Source of the DNA: Marinospirillum alkaliphilum DSM 21637
GTDB lineage: Bacteria; Pseudomonadota; Gammaproteobacteria; Pseudomonadales; Halomonadaceae
Length of the DNA: 64,000 nt
NCBI RefSeq assembly: GCF_900119735.1
Contig: NZ_FPJW01000004.1
Coordinates: forward strand, 124,001 to 188,000
Direction of reading: 5' to 3'
How positions within the stretch are numbered: position 1 is the stretch's first letter; the number at the start of each line of letters is the position of its first letter. The notes below the pieces were generated by a model that worked only from the letters and a program-made list of their open reading frames with translations, did no database searches and was not told the DNA's origin. Shown one piece after another: positions 40,785 to 53,085 of the stretch. The translations under genes and the position numbers were made by a program.

Positions 40785-41552
40785 GTGACCAAGATTTTTG
40801 CTGTGACCAATCAGAAGGGTGGTGTTGGTAAAACAACGACCTGCGTTAACCTTGCGGCCTCTTTGGTTGCTACCAAACGTAAGGTGTTATTGGTGGATAT
40901 GGACCCACAGGGCCATGCCACATTGGGCAGTGGCATCGATAAAAAACAATTACAAGCTTCAGTATATGACCTGTTGATGGGTGAAGCCGGTATCGAGGCA
41001 GTTCGAATAACTGCTGAGGCAGGTGGTTACGATCTGCTGCCAGCCAATGTTGATCTGGCCGGGGCTGAAGTTGGGCTGATCAATGAGCCGCGTCGTGAGC
41101 GGAGACTGGCCGAAGCCCTGGAAAGCGTCAAAAAGGATTATGATTTTGTTCTGATTGATTGCCCGCCATCACTGAATCTATTGACCATCAATGCACTGAC
41201 TGCCGCACGGGGAGTACTGGTCCCGGTGCAGTGTGAATACTATGCCCTGGAAGGTCTGACATCTTTACTGGATACCCTCAAACGGGTTGCCAGCTCAGTG
41301 AATCCCGGTCTTGAAATCACCGGTATCCTGCGTACCATGTATGATCCCCGCAACAGCCTGACGCAGGATGTTTCCAATCAATTGATTCAGTATTTTGAAC
41401 GTCAGGTGCTGGGTACCGTGATTCCGCGTAATATCCGTCTGGCAGAAGCACCCAGTCACGGCATGCCGGTATTAAGTTATGATCCGAAGTCCAAAGGCAG
41501 TCTGGCCTATCTGGCTTTAGCGGGTGAAATTCTGCGTCGTAACTCCCTGTAA
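40785..41552 (+). CDS. parA: Chromosome partitioning ATPase ParA (Soj)
   Basis: 255-residue deviant-Walker ATPase that forms DNA-bound gradients along which ParB-parS complexes move. Walker A is KGGVGKTT (11-18) with the signature lysine; DMDPQGHAT and LIDCPPSLNLL follow. The short N-terminus marks a chromosomal (type Ib-like) ParA. Translation starts at a GTG 6 nt after AAAGGATAA. parB follows 24 nt later, and parS sites lie in recF. Confidence 0.95.
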   Translation: MTKIFAVTNQKGGVGKTTTCVNLAASLVATKRKVLLVDMDPQGHATLGSGIDKKQLQASVYDLLMGEAGIEAVRITAEAGGYDLLPANVDLAGAEVGLINEPRRERRLAEALESVKKDYDFVLIDCPPSLNLLTINALTAARGVLVPVQCEYYALEGLTSLLDTLKRVASSVNPGLEITGILRTMYDPRNSLTQDVSNQLIQYFERQVLGTVIPRNIRLAEAPSHGMPVLSYDPKSKGSLAYLALAGEILRRNSL

Positions 41553-41576
41553 ACCCTTGGATACCACAGAAGGCTT

Positions 41577-42467
41577 ATGACACCAGCAAAAAAACGAGGA
41601 CTAGGACGCGGATTGGATGCCCTGCTGGGTGCCGTTAATCCCGAACCAACCCAACTGGAAGCTGTGCAGACGGCTGAACAGCGCTTGCCGGAAGGTGAAC
41701 TGAAAAAGCTGCCGATTGAACAGTTGCGACCAGGCAAATACCAACCTCGACGTGACATGCATCCGGAAGCACTGGAAGAGTTGGCTGCATCCATTCGACA
41801 GCAAGGTATCATGCAGCCGGTAGTGGTGCGGCCACTGGGTTCTGGTCAGTATGAAATCATTGCTGGTGAACGGCGCTGGCGGGCCGCCCAACTGGCTGGT
41901 CTGGATGCAATTCCGGCACTGGTGCGTGAAGCAGAAGACCGCGATGTGATTGCACTGGCCTTGATTGAAAACCTGCAGCGTGAAGACTTGAATCCAGTGG
42001 AAGAAGCCCTCGCGCTGCAGCGTTTGCAAAAAGAGTTTGAACTGACACAACAGCAGGTTGCCGACGCGGTTGGTAAATCACGCAGTGGCATCACCAACCT
42101 GTTGCGGTTATTACAATTGCAACGGGATGTACGCCGCATGCTGGAGCATGGTGACCTGGAAATGGGTCATGCACGCGCACTGCTGGGGCTTGAAGAAAAT
42201 CAGCAACTGGATGCAGCCCGTCAGGTGGTTGCCAAGGGTATGTCGGTGCGTCAAACCGAGGCGTTGGTGCGTCATTTGCTGGAAAAGCCTGAAAAAACAA
42301 ATGACAAGGCACCAAAAGACCCGGATATCAGTCGTCTGGAACAGCAGTTGCAGGCCAGTTTGGGTGCACCGGTCAGCATTCAGCATTCCAGCAAAGGTAA
42401 AGGAAAGCTGGAAATACGTTATTCCAGCCTGGCTGAACTGGATGGCATCCTGCGCCACCTGCGTTAA
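41577..42467 (+). CDS. parB: Chromosome partitioning protein ParB (Spo0J)
   Basis: 296-residue CTP-dependent DNA clamp that loads at parS and slides. The N-terminus KRGLGRGLDALLG is typical of chromosomal ParB; the CTP-binding motifs are IRQQGIMQPVVVRP and IIAGERRWRAAQLA; a helix-turn-helix follows (QQQVADAVGKSRSGITNLLRL, split by a short turn), then the C-terminal dimerisation domain. The expected parS targets are the two sites in recF. Confidence 0.95.
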   Translation: MTPAKKRGLGRGLDALLGAVNPEPTQLEAVQTAEQRLPEGELKKLPIEQLRPGKYQPRRDMHPEALEELAASIRQQGIMQPVVVRPLGSGQYEIIAGERRWRAAQLAGLDAIPALVREAEDRDVIALALIENLQREDLNPVEEALALQRLQKEFELTQQQVADAVGKSRSGITNLLRLLQLQRDVRRMLEHGDLEMGHARALLGLEENQQLDAARQVVAKGMSVRQTEALVRHLLEKPEKTNDKAPKDPDISRLEQQLQASLGAPVSIQHSSKGKGKLEIRYSSLAELDGILRHLR

Positions 42468-42519
42468 ACCGGGCTCTTGCACCTTGGTCGAAAGACCCGG
42501 TTAGACTGTCCGGTCATTG

Positions 42520-42548
42520 TTGAAGCCCAATGGCTTAATCTCTATAAT
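42520..42548 (+). promoter_or_regulatory. Sigma-70 promoter of the atp operon
   Basis: TTGAAG (42520-42525) and TATAAT (42543-42548) are 17 nt apart, with transcription expected near 42555, about 60 nt before atpI. The region between the parB stop and this promoter contains an imperfect hairpin with a GGTC-GAAA-GACC core, not a standard terminator. Confidence 0.75.
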
Positions 42549-42613
42549 CCTTGGGCTTTGTAAAAAAGCGGTAACAAGGTAATCACAGAATGCGCAGCAG
42601 GACATAACGGAAG

Positions 42614-42988
42614 ATGGCAGATTTACCCCTTCCGCCCTATAAAAAACTGCTGTTACTGCAGCTGCTGACTGCGCTGGTGTTAGCGCTTTTGCTGGAAGTG
42701 TCATGGAAAGGTTCCGGTCTGTCTGCGCTATGGGGTGGCATGATAGCGCTGCTGCCGCAGGCAGTATTTGCTTACGTGATGTTTCGGCATCGTGGTGCAA
42801 GGCGTATAGGGAAGGCTGTTCAGCAGATGTTTATGGCTGAGTTGCTGAAGTTTGGTTTGACGGTTGTTCTTTTTGTACTGGTGTTTGTTGCAGTGCAACC
42901 CTCAAACCCAATTTCACTTTTAATTGCTTACTCAGTGGTTCTGATGGCGCACTGGCTGGCACCATGGCTAATGCAGTCCAGACGATAA
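42614..42988 (+). CDS. atpI: ATP synthase accessory protein AtpI
   Basis: 124-residue membrane protein with four predicted helices, first in the atp operon as in most gammaproteobacteria. AtpI is thought to help c-ring assembly. The sequence is weakly conserved, as usual for the family; position and topology make the call. It lies 24 nt before atpB. Confidence 0.85.
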   Translation: MADLPLPPYKKLLLLQLLTALVLALLLEVSWKGSGLSALWGGMIALLPQAVFAYVMFRHRGARRIGKAVQQMFMAELLKFGLTVVLFVLVFVAVQPSNPISLLIAYSVVLMAHWLAPWLMQSRR

Positions 42989-43849
<861 letters not shown>

Positions 43850-43865
43850 GCAAAGCAGTAACCAG

Positions 43866-43889
43866 CCTGTCTGCCGTGAGGCAGGCAGG
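43866..43889 (+). other. Hairpin in the atpB-atpE gap
   Basis: CCTGTCTGCC pairs with GGCAGGCAGG over 10 bp (one G-U) around a GTGA tetraloop. It is followed by CGAGTTTTAG, with too few T for clean termination. It may stabilise or mark a processing site ahead of the highly translated atpE. Confidence 0.6.
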
Positions 43890-43951
43890 CGAGTTTTAGC
43901 AGTAACTTAACCTCAACTCAACTTCAACCAACCTTAGTAACTTAGGAGTAA

Positions 43952-44182
<231 letters not shown>

Positions 44183-44186
44183 GACT

Positions 44187-44226
44187 GAGTTGATGAGGGT
44201 CAGCAACGTCTGACCCTGCAAAACTC
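44187..44226 (+). other. Long hairpin in the atpE-atpF gap
   Basis: AGGGTCAG pairs perfectly with CTGACCCT around CAACGT, and an outer GAGTT / AACTC extends the stem. It begins 5 nt after the atpE stop codon and lacks a T run. Such a structure can protect the atpE message from 3' exonucleases and so raise c-subunit output. Confidence 0.65.
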
Positions 44227-44265
44227 TTTCTACGGACCTTCAACAATGGCAAAAGGTGTATCGCA

Positions 44266-44736
44266 ATGAATATGAATATGACCATTCTGGGTCAGTCAAT
44301 TGCCTTCGCACTCTTTGTCTGGTTCTGCATGAAGTTTGTATGGCCCCCGATTGCCGAGGCCATGCGCGAGCGCCAGAAGAAGATTGCCGATGGCCTGGAT
44401 TCAGCCAGCCGCGCCCAGCGCGACCTGGAACTGGCTCAGGAAAAGGCGTCCCAGACCCTGCGTGAAGCCAAAGAGCAGTCTGCCCAGATTCTTGAGCAGA
44501 CTAACAAGCGCGCGACCCTGATGATCGAAGAAGCCAAAGAGCAGGCCCGCGCCGAAGGCGAGCGTCTGATTGAAGCAGCCAAGGCCGAGATCACCCAGGA
44601 AATCAACCGTGCCAAGGATGAGCTTCGTGCTCAGATTTCTGCCCTGATTGTAGAAGGTGCTGAAAAAATCCTTGAAAGCTCTGTGGATGCAAAAGCACAT
44701 AGCGAGCTGGTCGACAAACTCGCCAAACAACTGTAA
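44266..44736 (+). CDS. atpF: ATP synthase F0 subunit b
   Basis: 156-residue peripheral-stalk subunit: one N-terminal membrane helix (about 7-26, [20 protein letters not shown]) and a long charged coiled coil that binds delta. The length equals E. coli subunit b. AAGG lies about 12 nt before the ATG. atpH follows after 12 nt. Confidence 0.96.
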   Translation: MNMNMTILGQSIAFALFVWFCMKFVWPPIAEAMRERQKKIADGLDSASRAQRDLELAQEKASQTLREAKEQSAQILEQTNKRATLMIEEAKEQARAEGERLIEAAKAEITQEINRAKDELRAQISALIVEGAEKILESSVDAKAHSELVDKLAKQL

Positions 44737-44748
44737 GCGAGGTGTCTG

Positions 44749-45285
44749 ATGGCTGACAAGAACACACTCGCCAGGCCTTATGCGAAGGCCGCCTTTGAGT
44801 ACGCGTTAAGTGAAGGCAAGCTGGCAGACTGGTCCGCAATGCTCAGTCTGGTAGCCGAAGCAGCTTCCAATAAAGAAGTTGCTGCGCTGTTGCTGAACCC
44901 GTCGCTGAACAGTGATGCCAAAGCGGAAATCCTGCTCGAAATTTGCGCCGCAAAAATCGATGACCAGGGCCGCAACTTCATCAAGCTGTTGAGTGAAAAA
45001 AGCCGTTTACCCCTGATTCCGGTGATTGCCGAAATCTATGAGGCTTTTAAAGCCGAGCAGGAAAAATCTGTTGAAGCCCAGGTGATCTCAGCTTTTGAAC
45101 TGAGTGCCGAGCAGCAACAACTGCTGGTAGATGCACTGCGCAAGCGTTTAAACCGTGAGGTTAGCCTCAAGGTTGAAATTGACAAGCGTCTCATTGGCGG
45201 TGTTGTTATTCGCACCGGTGACCTGGTGATCGATGGCTCGCTTCGCGGCAAACTCGCGAAACTGGCCGAGTCATTGAAATCCTGA
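44749..45285 (+). CDS. atpH: ATP synthase F1 subunit delta
   Basis: 178-residue subunit linking the b dimer to the top of the alpha/beta hexamer. N-terminal [13 protein letters not shown] and C-terminal [20 protein letters not shown] are family signatures. It follows atpF directly and precedes atpA by 16 nt. Confidence 0.96.
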   Translation: MADKNTLARPYAKAAFEYALSEGKLADWSAMLSLVAEAASNKEVAALLLNPSLNSDAKAEILLEICAAKIDDQGRNFIKLLSEKSRLPLIPVIAEIYEAFKAEQEKSVEAQVISAFELSAEQQQLLVDALRKRLNREVSLKVEIDKRLIGGVVIRTGDLVIDGSLRGKLAKLAESLKS

Positions 45286-45301
45286 TTTTGAGGGACAAGG
45301 C

Positions 45302-46846
45302 ATGCAGCAACTGAATCCATCCGAGATCAGTGACATCATCAAGAAGCGCATCGGTAGCTTGGATGTCACTTCGAAAGCCCAGAACGAGGGCACCATCGTG
45401 AGTGTTGCTGATGGTATCGTGAAAATTCACGGTCTCGGCGACGTCATGTATGGCGAAATGATTGAGTTTGAACAGGGCTCTTATGGTATGGCCCTGAACC
45501 TGGAGCGTGACTCCGTAGGTGTGGTAGTACTGGGCGATTACCTCGGTCTGGCTGAAGGCCAGTCTGCCCGTTGTACTGGTCGCATCCTGGAAGTACCCGT
45601 CGGTGATGAACTGCTGGGTCGTGTTGTCGACGCTCTGGGTAATCCGATTGATGGTAAAGGCCCGATTGATGCCAAGCAGACCGATGCGGTCGAAAAGGTA
45701 GCTCCGGGTGTAATCTGGCGTAAGAGTGTTGATCAGCCCCTGCAGACCGGCTACAAGGCCGTTGACGCGATGGTGCCGATTGGTCGTGGTCAGCGTGAGC
45801 TGATCATCGGTGACCGCCAGATTGGTAAAACTGCCATTGCAGTTGATGCCATCATCAACCAGAAAGGTACTGGTGTTAAGTGTATCTACGTTGCCGTGGG
45901 CCAGAAGCAGTCCACCATTGCCAACGTGGTACGTAAACTGGAAGAGCATGGTGCTCTGGCTCACACCATTGTGGTGGTCGCCTCTGCATCTGAAGCAGCT
46001 GCCCTGCAGTTCATTGCTCCTTACTCCGGTTGCACCATGGGTGAATACTTCCGCGATCGCGGCCAGGATTCCCTGATTGTTTATGATGACCTGACCAAGC
46101 AGGCCTGGGCTTACCGCCAGATCTCCCTGCTGCTGAAGCGTCCACCCGGACGTGAAGCTTACCCAGGTGACGTATTCTACCTGCACTCTCGCCTGCTGGA
46201 GCGTGCCTCCCGCGTCAGCGCTGAGTACGTGGAAAAGTTCACCAACGGTGAAGTGAAAGGTCAAACCGGCTCGCTGACGGCTCTGCCGATCATCGAAACC
46301 CAGGGTGGTGACGTATCCGCGTTTGTACCGACCAACGTAATCTCCATTACAGATGGTCAGATCTTCGTGGAAACCAACCTGTTCAACTCAGGCATCCGTC
46401 CTGCGATGAACGCCGGTATTTCTGTATCCCGCGTAGGTGGTGCAGCACAGACCAAGATCATCAAGAAACTGGGCGGTGGTATCCGTCTGGCTCTGGCTCA
46501 GTACCGTGAGCTGGCAGCCTTCTCCCAGTTTGCTTCCGATCTGGACGAAGCCACCCGCAAACAGCTGGAGCATGGTCAGCGCGTTACCGAGCTGATGAAG
46601 CAGAACCAGTATGCGCCTATGTCCATCGCTGAGATGGGTGTATCGCTGTTTGCAGCGGAAAACCATTTCCTGGATGACATCGAAGTCAGCAAGATTCTGC
46701 CCTTCGAAAAGGCCCTGCACGCTTACATGCACGCTGAGCACGCTGGCCTGATGAAGCAGATCAATGACTCTGGTGATTTCAGCAAGGAAATCGAAGCGGC
46801 CCTCAAATCTGCTGTTGAGCAGTTTAAGGCCACCCAGTCCTGGTAA
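45302..46846 (+). CDS. atpA: ATP synthase F1 subunit alpha
   Basis: 514-residue non-catalytic nucleotide-binding subunit. Walker A is GDRQIGKT (about 170-177); the arginine finger region SRVGGAAQT is present. The complementary strand carries a 352-codon open frame that is a codon-bias shadow. A 68 nt gap with a hairpin separates it from atpG. Confidence 0.98.
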   Translation: MQQLNPSEISDIIKKRIGSLDVTSKAQNEGTIVSVADGIVKIHGLGDVMYGEMIEFEQGSYGMALNLERDSVGVVVLGDYLGLAEGQSARCTGRILEVPVGDELLGRVVDALGNPIDGKGPIDAKQTDAVEKVAPGVIWRKSVDQPLQTGYKAVDAMVPIGRGQRELIIGDRQIGKTAIAVDAIINQKGTGVKCIYVAVGQKQSTIANVVRKLEEHGALAHTIVVVASASEAAALQFIAPYSGCTMGEYFRDRGQDSLIVYDDLTKQAWAYRQISLLLKRPPGREAYPGDVFYLHSRLLERASRVSAEYVEKFTNGEVKGQTGSLTALPIIETQGGDVSAFVPTNVISITDGQIFVETNLFNSGIRPAMNAGISVSRVGGAAQTKIIKKLGGGIRLALAQYRELAAFSQFASDLDEATRKQLEHGQRVTELMKQNQYAPMSIAEMGVSLFAAENHFLDDIEVSKILPFEKALHAYMHAEHAGLMKQINDSGDFSKEIEAALKSAVEQFKATQSW

Positions 46847-46853
46847 GTGCCCA

Positions 46854-46884
46854 TGAACCGGCTGATGCATAATCAACCGGTTCA
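46854..46884 (+). other. Hairpin in the atpA-atpG gap
   Basis: TGAACCGG pairs with CCGGTTCA, and an inner TGAT / ATCA stem closes a GCATA loop, with one C-A mismatch between. No T run follows. It starts 8 nt after the atpA stop. Confidence 0.65.
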
Positions 46885-46914
46885 GGTACTTGTTGGCTAA
46901 GAAGGCGAAAGCGT

Positions 46915-47790
46915 ATGGCAGTCGGAAAAGAGATCCGCTCCCAGATCGGGAGTATCAAGAATACGCAAAAGATCACCAAGGCCATGCAAATGGTCGCGGC
47001 GTCTAAAATGCGTAAAGCACAGGATCGCATGGCCGCCAGCCACCCTTATGCCACCCAGATCAGAAAAGTGGTCAGCCACATTGCTGAATCCACCCCTGAG
47101 TACCGCCACAGCTATATGCAGGAGCGGGACGTCAAGCGGGTTGGATACATTGTTGTTTCCACCGACCGGGGTCTGTGCGGTGGTCTGAACATCAACCTGT
47201 TCAAGGCCGCAGTAAAAGACATCCTGGAGTGGAAAAACAAGGGCGCAGAAATTGATATCTGTGCTATCGGCAACAAGGCTGGCGGCTTCTTCCGCCGTTA
47301 CGGCGGTAGTCTGGTGGCTGCCAAGAGCGGGCTGGGTGATGCTCCCAAGGCCAGTGAGCTGGTGGGAAGTGTCAAGGTCATGCTGGATGCCTATGAAGAA
47401 GGCAGAATAGATCGGCTTTATGTGGTGTATAACGAGTTTATCAACACCATGAGTCAAAAGCCGCTCGTCCAGCAGCTGTTACCCCTGGAAGCTGGAGCAG
47501 TCGAAGAAGACAGTAACAGTCGTAAGGTAGCCGGTTGGGATTACCTCTATGAACCCGATCCACGCAGTCTGCTCGACAGCCTGCTGATCCGGTACATCGA
47601 GTCCCAGGTCTATCAGGCTGTTGTTGAAAACATCGCCTGTGAGCAGTCTGCGCGTATGGTTGCAATGAAAAGCGCAACCGACAACGCTGGCAACTTCATC
47701 AGTGAGTTGCAGCTTGTTTACAACAAAGCGCGTCAGGCAGCAATTACCCAGGAAATCGCCGAGATTGTCGGCGGTGCTGCAGCGATCTGA
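46915..47790 (+). CDS. atpG: ATP synthase F1 subunit gamma
   Basis: 291-residue central-stalk subunit. The N-terminal [20 protein letters not shown] coiled-coil start and the C-terminal [20 protein letters not shown] coiled coil are conserved, and [11 protein letters not shown] is present. Length is normal. Confidence 0.97.
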   Translation: MAVGKEIRSQIGSIKNTQKITKAMQMVAASKMRKAQDRMAASHPYATQIRKVVSHIAESTPEYRHSYMQERDVKRVGYIVVSTDRGLCGGLNINLFKAAVKDILEWKNKGAEIDICAIGNKAGGFFRRYGGSLVAAKSGLGDAPKASELVGSVKVMLDAYEEGRIDRLYVVYNEFINTMSQKPLVQQLLPLEAGAVEEDSNSRKVAGWDYLYEPDPRSLLDSLLIRYIESQVYQAVVENIACEQSARMVAMKSATDNAGNFISELQLVYNKARQAAITQEIAEIVGGAAAI

Positions 47791-47796
47791 TGAGTG

Positions 47797-47817
47797 CTTC
47801 CACGCACTTTGTGGAAG
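47797..47817 (+). other. Hairpin in the atpG-atpD gap
   Basis: CTTCCAC pairs with GTGGAAG around a 7 nt loop (GCACTTT), 6 nt after the atpG stop. No T tract follows. Confidence 0.55.
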
Positions 47818-47829
47818 TGAAGAGGGTAG

Positions 47830-49242
<1,413 letters not shown>

Positions 49243-49272
49243 GGCTGACGGGACAACCCGGGGGGAGTACCC

Positions 49273-49698
49273 ATGGCGATGACAATGCATTGCAATGTTG
49301 TCAGTGCTGAAAAGAAACTGTTTGACGGCCGTGCCGAGCTGGTTGTGGCATCAGGCATCATGGGTGAGCTGGGCATTCTGCCCGGCCACACCCCACTGTT
49401 GACTGAGCTGAAACCCGGCAGCATCAAGGTGGTTAAACAGAATGGCGAAGAAGAGCTGATCTACGTTTCCAGTGGTTTTCTGGAAGTCCAGCCGGATACC
49501 GTAACTGTACTGGCCGACTCGGCCGAACGGGCTGCGAATCTGGATGAGGCTGCCGCCAAGGAAGCCATTGAAGCCGCTCAGCGTGCGATGGCAGACCAGT
49601 CTGCCGAGCTGGAGTATGCTCAGGCCGCAGCAATGCTGGCCCAGGCAGCCGCTCAGCTTCAAACCATTCAGCAACTGCGCAAGAAACTGGGCAAATAA
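49273..49698 (+). CDS. atpC: ATP synthase F1 subunit epsilon
   Basis: 141-residue subunit of the central stalk, with the N-terminal beta-sandwich ([38 protein letters not shown]) and a C-terminal helical hairpin that regulates ATPase activity. GGGGGAG lies 5 nt before the ATG. It is the last gene of the operon and is followed by a strong terminator. Confidence 0.96.
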   Translation: MAMTMHCNVVSAEKKLFDGRAELVVASGIMGELGILPGHTPLLTELKPGSIKVVKQNGEEELIYVSSGFLEVQPDTVTVLADSAERAANLDEAAAKEAIEAAQRAMADQSAELEYAQAAAMLAQAAAQLQTIQQLRKKLGK

Positions 49699-49752
49699 TC
49701 CACCAGGATTGTTTAAACCCAGAGGTGGTTCCAATCGGATACTACCTAAAGG

Positions 49753-49777
49753 AAAAGGCGGCCATCAGCCGCCTTTT
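49753..49777 (+). terminator. Intrinsic terminator of the atp operon
   Basis: AAAAGGCGGC-CATCA-GCCGCCTTTT, a perfect 10 bp stem with A and T flanks, lies 55 nt after atpC and 36 nt before mgtE. Confidence 0.9.
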
Positions 49778-49813
49778 CTGTTTCGTTCATAACATCCGCA
49801 GCAGGAGTGCCGC

Positions 49814-51175
49814 ATGAGCGAAGACCATCTCAATACGGAAACTGAAGTGGTGTCAGCACCTGAGCTGCCTTTGCCGGGTGAAAATGGCTGGCGTCATGCC
49901 CAGGCCAGTTTGCAAGCCGTGGATGTCGCTGATCAACTGAGCCAGTTAAAACAGCCGGAGGCCATTGCCAGCTGCCTGGATCTGCTACCACTGGCACGCC
50001 GCACAGAAATCTTTGACTATCTGCCCGACCCGGTTCAGGAAGAGCTGGCAGAAGTTCTCTCGCTTGATTCCTTGATGGAGCTGCTGGAAGAGTTACCGGC
50101 GGATAGTGCTGCTGACTTATACAGTCTGTTAAGCCCTGAACAGCAGGCCAGCCTGCTGAAAGCCCTGCCCTCACGCAATCGTGCAGCCCTTGAACACCTG
50201 TCACGTTATGAAGAAGGCACCGCCGGTGCCTTGATGACCACGGAAATGTCCTTGCTGCCAACAGGCATTAATGTCCAGAGGGCACTGGAAATCCTGCGTC
50301 GTACAGCACCCGGCTCAGAAACCATTTATCAGACCTATGTGGTGGATCCCCGCCATCGACTGGTGGGTGTGGTTTCCTTGCGTCAGTTGATCCTGGCCAG
50401 TCCACGCACCACACTGGACCAACTGATGACCACAGAGTTAATCAGTGTGTCAGCCGATGAACACCAGGAAGAAGTGACTCGCCTGATCAGTCGTTATGAT
50501 CTGCTGGCCTTGCCGGTGGTGGATGAACACCAGCGCTTGCTGGGCATTGTTACCTACGACGATGCCATGGACGTGGCTGAAGAAGAGGCCACTGAAGACA
50601 TTCACAAAAGTGCCAGTATTGCGCCCCTGGAAGAAGGCCTGTTGCGCTCCAGCATGCTGGATCTGTTCCGCAGTCGTATCACCTGGTTGATCCTGCTGAT
50701 TTTTGCCAACCTGGTTTCGGGGCTGGGTATCTCCTTTTTTGAAGACACCATTGCTGCGCATGTCGCCCTGGTATTTTTCCTGCCACTGCTGATTGGCAGT
50801 GGCGGTAATGCCGGCTCTCAGGCATCCACCTTGATGGTGCGTGGTTTGGCAGTGGGTGATGTCAGCCTCAGTGACTGGGCACGTTTGTTAGGCCGTGAGC
50901 TGTTGGTTGCCGGAGCCCTGGGTTTAACCATGGCGCTGGCCGTTTCTCCCATTGGTATTTTTCGTGGTGGTATGGATCTGGCGATGGTCGTCGGCATCAG
51001 CATGATTTTTATTGTACTGATGGGCAGCATGATAGGTATGAGCCTGCCATTTATCCTGCAACGTCTGAACTGGGATCCGGCCACTGCTTCAGCACCGCTG
51101 GTTACCACTCTGGCTGATGTGATTGGTGTGGTGACCTATTTTGCCCTGGCCACCTGGTTGCTGGGTCTGTATTAG
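49814..51175 (+). CDS. mgtE: Magnesium transporter MgtE, paralogue 1
   Basis: 453-residue MgtE-type magnesium channel/transporter. Domain order: N-terminal superhelical MgtE_N domain (about 30-135), two CBS domains (about 140-265) that sense magnesium, a plug helix and five membrane helices (about 285-450). The conserved LPLLIGSGGNAGSQASTL and DPATASAPLVTTLADVIGV pore motifs are present. No M-box riboswitch is visible in the 36 nt between the atp terminator and the ATG. A second, similar gene lies at 53086, separated by uppP and apbE. Confidence 0.94.
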   Translation: MSEDHLNTETEVVSAPELPLPGENGWRHAQASLQAVDVADQLSQLKQPEAIASCLDLLPLARRTEIFDYLPDPVQEELAEVLSLDSLMELLEELPADSAADLYSLLSPEQQASLLKALPSRNRAALEHLSRYEEGTAGALMTTEMSLLPTGINVQRALEILRRTAPGSETIYQTYVVDPRHRLVGVVSLRQLILASPRTTLDQLMTTELISVSADEHQEEVTRLISRYDLLALPVVDEHQRLLGIVTYDDAMDVAEEEATEDIHKSASIAPLEEGLLRSSMLDLFRSRITWLILLIFANLVSGLGISFFEDTIAAHVALVFFLPLLIGSGGNAGSQASTLMVRGLAVGDVSLSDWARLLGRELLVAGALGLTMALAVSPIGIFRGGMDLAMVVGISMIFIVLMGSMIGMSLPFILQRLNWDPATASAPLVTTLADVIGVVTYFALATWLLGLY

Positions 51176-51192
51176 TATTACTGGAGTTGTTG

Positions 51193-51990
51193 ATGGACTG
51201 GATGCAGCTGGTGGTTTTGTCCTTACTGCAGGGACTGACAGAATTTTTACCCATTTCCAGTTCCGCCCACCTGATTCTGGTGCCGGTACTGACCTCTTGG
51301 GAAGACCAGGGGCTGGCTTTTGATGTGGCACTACACATCGGTAGTCTGGCAGCTGTGGTGCTCTACTTTCGGCAGGATCTGCTGGGCATGACTCGTAGCT
51401 GGACCCGTTCTCTGGTGACGCGCAGACTGGACGAGGATGCCCGATTGGCCTGGGCGGTAATACTGGGCACCATTCCGGTGGGGTTGGCTGGATTGTTGTT
51501 AAAAGACTGGATTGCAACCGAGTTGCGCGGTCCCTTGGTGATGGCCTGGACACTGATCGGTTTTGGTCTGCTGCTGGGCTACGCCGATTGGCAGCGGCGT
51601 GGCAACCGGTCAGAGCACCAGATGAACTGGAAGGATGTGGCGGTGATCGCTTTTGCTCAGGCGCTGGCATTAATTCCCGGCACATCACGTTCTGGCATTA
51701 CCATTACCGCTGCCCTGTTGATGGGATTAAGTCGGGAAGGTGCAGCCCGCTTTTCCTTCCTGTTGTCGATTCCGGTGATAACCCTGGCGGGATTACTGGA
51801 AACCAGGGGATTGCTGCAAGAAGCACAGGCAGTAGACTGGTCTGCCATCTTCTGGGGCGCGCTACTATCAGGCGTCAGTGCTTATCTGTGCATTCATTAT
51901 TTTTTAGCCTTCATCAAGCGTATTGGCATGCAACCCTTTGTGGTGTATCGCCTGCTGCTGGGTGGTTTGCTCTTGTACTTTTTCTGGTGA
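51193..51990 (+). CDS. uppP: Undecaprenyl-diphosphatase UppP (BacA)
   Basis: 265-residue polytopic membrane phosphatase that recycles undecaprenyl diphosphate to the monophosphate carrier for peptidoglycan and LPS precursors. Both signatures are intact: QGLTEFLPISSSAHLILV and PGTSRSGITIT. I start at the ATG at 51193, 6 nt after TGGAG; two in-frame TTG codons precede it. It lies 17 nt after mgtE. Confidence 0.95.
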   Translation: MDWMQLVVLSLLQGLTEFLPISSSAHLILVPVLTSWEDQGLAFDVALHIGSLAAVVLYFRQDLLGMTRSWTRSLVTRRLDEDARLAWAVILGTIPVGLAGLLLKDWIATELRGPLVMAWTLIGFGLLLGYADWQRRGNRSEHQMNWKDVAVIAFAQALALIPGTSRSGITITAALLMGLSREGAARFSFLLSIPVITLAGLLETRGLLQEAQAVDWSAIFWGALLSGVSAYLCIHYFLAFIKRIGMQPFVVYRLLLGGLLLYFFW

Positions 51991-52002
51991 CAGGATGGAA
52001 GT

Positions 52003-53067
52003 ATGTTGATTTCAAAACTACATAAATTCAGTGCGGGTCTGCTGCTGGTTTTACTGATGTTGTTGCTGGCAGGTTGTGGCAAAGAACCTGAGCCTCAGCC
52101 TGTCCGTCTGCAAGGACAGATTTTTGGCACCTTCTGGCTGGCAACTTTCCCGGACCAATGGTCAACTGACCAGGTGAAACGCCTGGAAACCGGCATCAAG
52201 GCTGAGTTGGACAAGGTGAATCAATCCATGTCCACCTACCTGAAGGATTCAGAGCTGAACCGCTTTAATGCTGCTGAACCCGGCGAGTGGGTGGCCGTTT
52301 CAACCCCCCTGTTTGAAGTGTTAAGCCTGAGTCAGGCAGTATCCGAAGCCAGTCGGGGTGCTTTTGATGTCACCGTGGGTGGTTTGGTCAACCTTTGGAG
52401 TTTCGGACCTGAGGCCCGTCCGGAAGCCATTCCGGGAAGGGAGCTGCTCCAGCAGCGCAAAGCAGAAACAGGTTATCGTTATCTGGAGCTGGATTATGGA
52501 AACCAGCAAGCTCGTCGACTGCGAAGCAGTTATGTGGATCTTTCCGGTGTGGCCAAAGGATATGCGGTAGACCGGGTTGCTGACTGGTTGAAGCAACAGG
52601 GTGTGGATAACTTTCTGGTGAACATTGGTGGTGACCTGATTGTGGCTGGAGAGCGCAATCCAGGGCAGCCCTGGCGGATCGGTGTTGAAGTGCCGGATGG
52701 GCGCATTCAGGTTGCACATCACATCTTGCCGGTCAGTGACATGTCAGTGGCCACCTCGGGCGACTATCGCAACTACTATGAAGTGGACGGTCGGCGGATG
52801 TCGCACACCATAGATCCACGTACCGGCTGGCCGGTTAATCACCAACTGGCCTCAGTTACTGTTTTACACCCCAGCAATGCTGTGGCAGATGCCTGGGCTA
52901 CGGCGTTTATGGTGCTGGGAACCAATGCCGCACTGGAGCTGGCCAACCGGGAAAAGCTGGATATCCTGTTGATCAGCCGGGAGGGTGACGGCTGGAAAAC
53001 CGATCTTTCGGAAAGTATGCGAACCCTTTTGGGTAGTGAGTTGAGCAACAAGATTCTCAGTCGCTGA
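52003..53067 (+). CDS. apbE: FAD:protein FMN transferase ApbE (lipoprotein)
   Basis: 354-residue lipoprotein that attaches FMN to threonine residues of exported redox proteins such as NqrB/C and RnfG/D. A type II signal peptide ends with the lipobox LLAGC (Cys about 25). Core motifs are MSTYLKDSELNRFN, VDLSGVAKGYAVD, NIGGDLIVAGERNP and SHTIDPRTGWPV. No nqr or rnf genes lie in this window, so its substrate is encoded elsewhere. A perfect DnaA box at 52602-52610 is probably chance. Confidence 0.93.
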   Translation: MLISKLHKFSAGLLLVLLMLLLAGCGKEPEPQPVRLQGQIFGTFWLATFPDQWSTDQVKRLETGIKAELDKVNQSMSTYLKDSELNRFNAAEPGEWVAVSTPLFEVLSLSQAVSEASRGAFDVTVGGLVNLWSFGPEARPEAIPGRELLQQRKAETGYRYLELDYGNQQARRLRSSYVDLSGVAKGYAVDRVADWLKQQGVDNFLVNIGGDLIVAGERNPGQPWRIGVEVPDGRIQVAHHILPVSDMSVATSGDYRNYYEVDGRRMSHTIDPRTGWPVNHQLASVTVLHPSNAVADAWATAFMVLGTNAALELANREKLDILLISREGDGWKTDLSESMRTLLGSELSNKILSR

Positions 53068-53085
53068 TGATTTCAGGAGGTGGGT

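Noticed and set aside
42465-42515. Terminator after parB
   Set aside because: AACCGGG...CCCGGTT and GGTC-GAAA-GACC are mutually exclusive and no T run follows.
45206-46264. 352-codon frame antisense to atpA
   Set aside because: Shadow of a highly biased coding sequence; no family resemblance.
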